Source: CAVQBP01 sp963710745 (GTDB lineage: Bacteria > Bacteroidota > Ignavibacteria > Ignavibacteriales > Ignavibacteriaceae). Taken from it: DNA of 64,000 nt. The stretch covers positions 620,001 through 684,000 of the forward strand of contig CAVQBP010000024.1 in the NCBI GenBank assembly GCA_963710745.1, written 5' to 3'. The position numbers were made by a program, and so were the translations under genes. Positions 61,270 through 64,000 of this stretch are shown here, piece after piece. The notes beneath the pieces are model-generated. The model did no database searches and was not told the DNA's origin. It saw only the letters and a list, made by a program, of their open reading frames with translations. How positions within the stretch are numbered: the first letter of the stretch is position 1; each line of letters begins with the position of its first letter.

Positions 61270-62061
61270 TTAAGCAAACTTTATTACTGCCGCAGGTTCT
61301 ATTATTTGAAAAGTAAATGATTCCATAAAATATAAATTTACATTTTTATGATCATGTGATTGATACCCGATAGATAGATCCTGCCCGATGGTTAATTTAA
61401 AATCTCCACCTCTTGTCGAAACTAAAAAAGCATCGTTTATTGCTGGAGCGAGGATGATATTTCCGCCTATTAAATCTTTAATAACCGTTTTTAAAGGGTA
61501 ACCATTTACAAAGCTTGAGAGCTTTTCCCACCTTCCGGTATTTAAAATTAATGAATATGGTCCTTCAACAGAAGATTTAACAAACTCACCAATTAGCCGG
61601 GAAATAATTTCAGGTAAGTTTTCAACTTTTTCAGGATATTTGGCGGGTTTATTTTTATTAACATCTTTAAGCCCGGTTATATTTGCTTTCGGGAAACCAT
61701 TATAAATCAGCTTTTCTTCAAATTCGCCGATGTTATGTGCAGCTTCTTCCATTGTATCCAGGTTTAAATCTTTAGCTCCTCTGGCTGCATTATCAAGCTC
61801 CCACAAATCAAGGCTGAAAGGAGAACGCGTTTCTACCAGCGGAAGCACTTTATTAATTCCGTATTTAATCTTTCCTTTCTGATTTTCTGGTACATCCAGG
61901 CGACCCATTGAAACTGCCTCAAAATTTAATCCTTTCGGACCATCTACATCTACAAATCTTCTTCCGGATAGAATAGAATCAAATACTTTTTTTGCTTGTT
62001 CATTAATAATATCCCAGGCTTCCTTTGTAACAGGTGCATGTGATTTTCTTAGGATATCCAT
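61270..62061 (-). CDS. Encapsulin shell protein (family 1)
   Basis: A 263-residue encapsulin (linocin M18/CFP29-like) that self-assembles into an HK97-fold nanocompartment. The N-terminal helix is followed by ILSGRRFVDVDGPKGLNFEAVSMGRL (residues about 32-57). The central part has ETRSPFSLDLWELDNAARGAKDLNLDTMEEAA. The A-domain includes SSVEGPYSLILNTGRWEKL, and the C-terminal beta strand ends FTFQIIEPAAVIKF. It overlaps the stop of the EncFtn gene by one base (TAATG), so shell and cargo are co-translated. The compartment stores iron as mineral in characterised systems with EncFtn. Confidence 0.96.
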   Translation of the reverse strand: MDILRKSHAPVTKEAWDIINEQAKKVFDSILSGRRFVDVDGPKGLNFEAVSMGRLDVPENQKGKIKYGINKVLPLVETRSPFSLDLWELDNAARGAKDLNLDTMEEAAHNIGEFEEKLIYNGFPKANITGLKDVNKNKPAKYPEKVENLPEIISRLIGEFVKSSVEGPYSLILNTGRWEKLSSFVNGYPLKTVIKDLIGGNIILAPAINDAFLVSTRGGDFKLTIGQDLSIGYQSHDHKNVNLYFMESFTFQIIEPAAVIKFA

Positions 62062-62411
62062 TATAATTCCCTCCTTTTTATTGCCCCTATTCCTAAATCA
62101 TTCTGTTTTTCGACCCCGCTATCAGTACTTTCTATTTTGGTTAGATCTCCTTCGGTATATAAATAAATTTTTAGTTTTTTATCCCAGCCATCCATATTTC
62201 TTCGAAGCCATTCCAGCATCATGGATGCATGCTCCATTTCTTCAAGTTTATTATGTTCAATTATTTTTTTTAAATGATCGTCAGTGCATGAATCAATCCT
62301 TTGCTGATACCAGTCAATTGCTTCTATTTCTTCCATCAAAGAATTTAAAGCACGTCTAAAATTACGTGTTTGCGGACTAAGCTCTTCAGGCGGTTCGTGA
62401 AATTCCGACAT
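62061..62411 (-). CDS. Encapsulated ferritin-like protein (EncFtn) with cargo-loading peptide
   Basis: A 116-residue cargo protein of iron-storing encapsulins. Two helices carry the half-ferroxidase site: MEEIEAIDWYQQRID with Glu28 and HNKLEEMEHASMMLEWLRR with Glu58 and His61. The site is completed between two subunits in known EncFtn. The C-terminal DLGIGAIKRREL (near 105-116) resembles the LGIGSLK-type peptide that targets cargo to the shell interior. It is translated just upstream of the shell gene and overlaps it by one base. A dyad at 62470-62486 in its leader may be an operator. Confidence 0.95.
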   Translation of the reverse strand: MSEFHEPPEELSPQTRNFRRALNSLMEEIEAIDWYQQRIDSCTDDHLKKIIEHNKLEEMEHASMMLEWLRRNMDGWDKKLKIYLYTEGDLTKIESTDSGVEKQNDLGIGAIKRREL

Positions 62412-62469
62412 ATTCTTTCTCCCTAAATGTTAGTTAGTTCATCCAAAATAGGTATTATTGCTGGACATG

Positions 62470-62486
62470 TTTGTGATATAAACAAA
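62470..62486. promoter_or_regulatory. Dyad in the encapsulin-operon leader
   Basis: TTTGT (62470-62474) and ACAAA (62482-62486) form an inverted repeat around GATATAA, located about 60-75 bases before the EncFtn ATG in the 84-base gap between ybaK and the encapsulin operon. The shape is compatible with a helix-turn-helix regulator site, but the match to CRP/FNR or Fur boxes is poor. Confidence 0.3.
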
Positions 62487-62495
62487 TGAAAAGAC

Positions 62496-62963
62496 TTAGA
62501 TCAAATCTGCAAGGTTAGCATTAGTAATTTTTTGTAAGTCATTTGGAGAAATAGAGATCTGCATTCCTCTGGTTCCGGCACTTACAAAAATTTTATCAAA
62601 GAGCTGGATTGTTTCCTCAATATATGTCGGAAAATTTTTCTTCATCCCTATTGGTGAGCATCCACCGCGGACATATCCTGTCACGGGTAGTAAATCTTTA
62701 ACTTTTATCATTTCAACTTTTTTATTATTGCTTGCAGAAGCTGCCTTCTTTAAATTTAATTCCGCAGTTACAGGAATACAAAAAATGTTTATTCCATTCT
62801 TATCGCCATTTGCTACAAGCGTTTTAAAAACTTTTTCAGCTTCTGTCCCGATTTTATCTGCAACGCTGGTTCCGCTTAAATCATTTTCATCTACTTCATA
62901 AGAAAATGTTTCATGATAAATTTTATATGCTTCAAGAATTCTAACCGCATTGGTTTTAGACAT
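62496..62963 (-). CDS. ybaK: Cys-tRNA(Pro) deacylase YbaK/EbsC type
   Basis: A 155-residue trans-editing protein of the YbaK/EbsC branch. It has NAVRILEAYKIYHETFSYE at the N-terminus, the TLVANGD strand, and RGGCSPIGMKK (near 112-122), which includes the GGCSPIG catalytic loop. In studied members it hydrolyses Cys-tRNA(Pro) that ProRS mischarges. It lies between an ABC ATPase (two bases upstream) and the encapsulin operon. Confidence 0.92.
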   Translation of the reverse strand: MSKTNAVRILEAYKIYHETFSYEVDENDLSGTSVADKIGTEAEKVFKTLVANGDKNGINIFCIPVTAELNLKKAASASNNKKVEMIKVKDLLPVTGYVRGGCSPIGMKKNFPTYIEETIQLFDKIFVSAGTRGMQISISPNDLQKITNANLADLI

Positions 62964-62965
62964 TA

Positions 62966-63748
62966 TTAAAATGATTCTTTGTTGTACTTTAATTCTTCAT
63001 AAGAAAGATCATATTTTTCAGCTTTTAAAAGAAACTTAGTATAAGGATGTTTCGGAGTGTTAATAATCTCTAAAGTATTCCCCTGTTCTACAGTTTCGCC
63101 ATTAAATAATATGATCATCTTGTTACAAAGTTTTTCAAGTATTCTTAAATTGTGAGCAATGCAAATTATAGTAATATTAAACTTCTTGTTAAGTGATAAA
63201 AAAAGATTAAGAAGGTTTAGCTGCGATTCGGGATCCTGGGCTGAAAACGGTTCATCTAAAATTAATAACTCCGGATTAACCGCAAGTATTCTTGCTAATG
63301 CTGCGCGCTGCTGTTCTCCTCCACTTAACTCATAACCTTTCCTATTCCATAAATATCTGGGAAAATCAATTACTTTAAAAATTTCTTCCATTTTTAGTTC
63401 AGGATCTTCTTCTTTATCCGCTATAGAAATGGATTCTTTCACAATATCATTAATTTCCCTTAAAGGATTTAAAATTTCTCCATTATTTTGAAATAATATC
63501 TGTACAGGATTAGCTTTTCTTTTTCCATTCGCTCCCTGAGTTCCCACGAAGCTGACCTTACCATTTGAAGGTACCAAAATACCTGCGATAACTTTAGCAA
63601 GTGTAGTTTTGCCGCTGCCCGATTCACCTGAAACTCCAAGTATATCGTTTTGATTTATCTTGAAATTTATTCCTCTTAAAATTTGCTTGGTTTTTCTGCC
63701 GGAATGAACCGAATAATTTACGTTTTCAACTTTTAATATTTCTTTCAT
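62966..63748 (-). CDS. ABC transporter ATP-binding protein, Dpp/Opp type (second ATPase)
   Basis: A 260-residue ABC ATPase of the dipeptide/oligopeptide/nickel uptake group. Walker A is GESGSGKTTLAK (about 40-51), the signature is ELSGGEQQRAALARIL (about 139-154), Walker B is LLILDEPFSAQDP, and the H-loop is IAHNL. The C-terminal HPYTKFLLKA is typical of DppF/OppF. It overlaps the stop of the preceding ATPase gene by four bases (ATGA), so the pair acts together. Permease and binding-protein genes lie beyond the window or elsewhere. Substrate unknown. Confidence 0.9.
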   Translation of the reverse strand: MKEILKVENVNYSVHSGRKTKQILRGINFKINQNDILGVSGESGSGKTTLAKVIAGILVPSNGKVSFVGTQGANGKRKANPVQILFQNNGEILNPLREINDIVKESISIADKEEDPELKMEEIFKVIDFPRYLWNRKGYELSGGEQQRAALARILAVNPELLILDEPFSAQDPESQLNLLNLFLSLNKKFNITIICIAHNLRILEKLCNKMIILFNGETVEQGNTLEIINTPKHPYTKFLLKAEKYDLSYEELKYNKESF

Positions 63749-64000
63749 TTAGAGATTTCAGTAAAAGATTTTAAAAAAGGATCCAGGTTTTCATTTACTG
63801 TATTATTAAAAAATTCTGAAACGGGAAGAAAATTTGTTAAGCTGCCGTCTTTCAGAAATGCAATCCTGTCGCTGATTCTTTTTGCAAATAAGAGATCCTG
63901 CGTTACCAGCAGAACAGAGTTATTGTTGATAGAAACAAATTCTTTCAATTTTAATAAAACCAGACTCGCTGTTGGCGAATCAATTCCCGAAGTCGGTTCA
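63745..64000 (-). CDS. ABC transporter ATP-binding protein, Dpp/Opp type (first ATPase, C-terminal part)
   Basis: The C-terminal 84 residues of an ABC ATPase whose 5' part is outside the window. The frame remains open to base 63999. The visible start is EPTSGIDSPTASLVLLKM, which is the end of Walker B and the D-loop, then VTQDLLFAKRISDRIAFLKDGSL (H-loop region; His replaced by Gln). It does not begin at the Met at 63948. It overlaps the next ATPase gene by four bases and is its likely DppD-like partner. Confidence 0.85.
   Translation of the reverse strand, partial: EPTSGIDSPTASLVLLKLKEFVSINNNSVLLVTQDLLFAKRISDRIAFLKDGSLTNFLPVSEFFNNTVNENLDPFLKSFTEISK

Noticed and set aside
1..64000. tRNA, rRNA or CRISPR genes
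   Set aside because: No cloverleaf-like T-loop consensus in gaps, no rRNA-like blocks and no regularly spaced repeats were seen on reading; a covariance search would be needed to exclude odd tRNAs.

Overview
The window is a gene-dense, AT-rich chromosomal segment (about one third G+C by eye, not counted). The likely source is a member of the Bacteroidota/Chlorobiota side of the FCB group, most probably an Ignavibacteria-like bacterium. Supporting evidence: a secreted protein with a type IX secretion sorting domain containing the PNPFNPST signature (8630-9796), a GldC homologue, a lipoprotein S46 dipeptidyl-peptidase, and OM barrels ending in Phe. Many genes have clear Shine-Dalgarno sequences, and several promoters look like TTGACA-17-TATATT. 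Both traits argue against Bacteroidota proper, which largely lack them. No rRNA, tRNA, CRISPR array, prophage or insertion sequence was seen; the content is mostly core housekeeping and envelope genes.

Layout. 1-5 kb: end of cydA, cydB, gldC, an OM protein and an S46 peptidase. 5-11 kb: a small double zinc-ribbon gene with no usual start codon, a phosphohexomutase, a DUF2911 protein, a divergent peptide deformylase, a T9SS cargo protein and a class V aminotransferase. 11.1-11.7 kb is a gene-free stretch with an orphan minus-strand terminator. 11.7-18.5 kb: a Lon-family protease overlapping pyruvate kinase, an AmrS-type radical SAM protein, an SDR and a Sua5/YciO-type protein. 18.7-25.2 kb: translation block rpmB and, on the minus strand, prs-rplY-pth-hppA and rpsF-ssb-rpsR-rplI. 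26-36 kb: a 1058-residue metallopeptidase-like/TolB-propeller/Omp85-barrel fusion, rnr and tamB, so an outer-membrane biogenesis theme. 36-41.9 kb: heptose activation (rfaE2, rfaE1), a betaine/choline-type receptor-permease fusion, truA, queD-queE and rpsT. 42-49 kb: a GlmU-like nucleotidyltransferase, O-antigen ligase-like protein, MsbA-like exporter and LPS-type glycosyltransferase, so surface glycan assembly, then a lipoprotein and a site-2 protease. 49-57 kb: xerD split by a one-base frameshift, PgpH-type HD phosphodiesterase, HAD phosphatase, asparaginase, Nfu, MGMT and a KamA-family radical SAM enzyme. 57-64 kb: a 54-residue basic protein resembling DUF4295, thioredoxin, EamA and MscS proteins, DUF302, an encapsulin/encapsulated-ferritin iron-storage operon, ybaK and two ABC ATPases, the last cut by the window end.

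Functional links. The rfaE, MsbA-like, glycosyltransferase and ligase genes can together supply and export lipopolysaccharide. TamB and the Omp85-barrel fusion may cooperate in the outer membrane. EncFtn carries a C-terminal targeting peptide for the encapsulin encoded directly downstream. The most noteworthy observations are the peptidase-propeller-Omp85 fusion, the encapsulin operon, the xerD frameshift at a T5 run, the zinc-ribbon gene with an apparent AUC start, the DUF4295-like small gene and the orphan minus-strand terminator.
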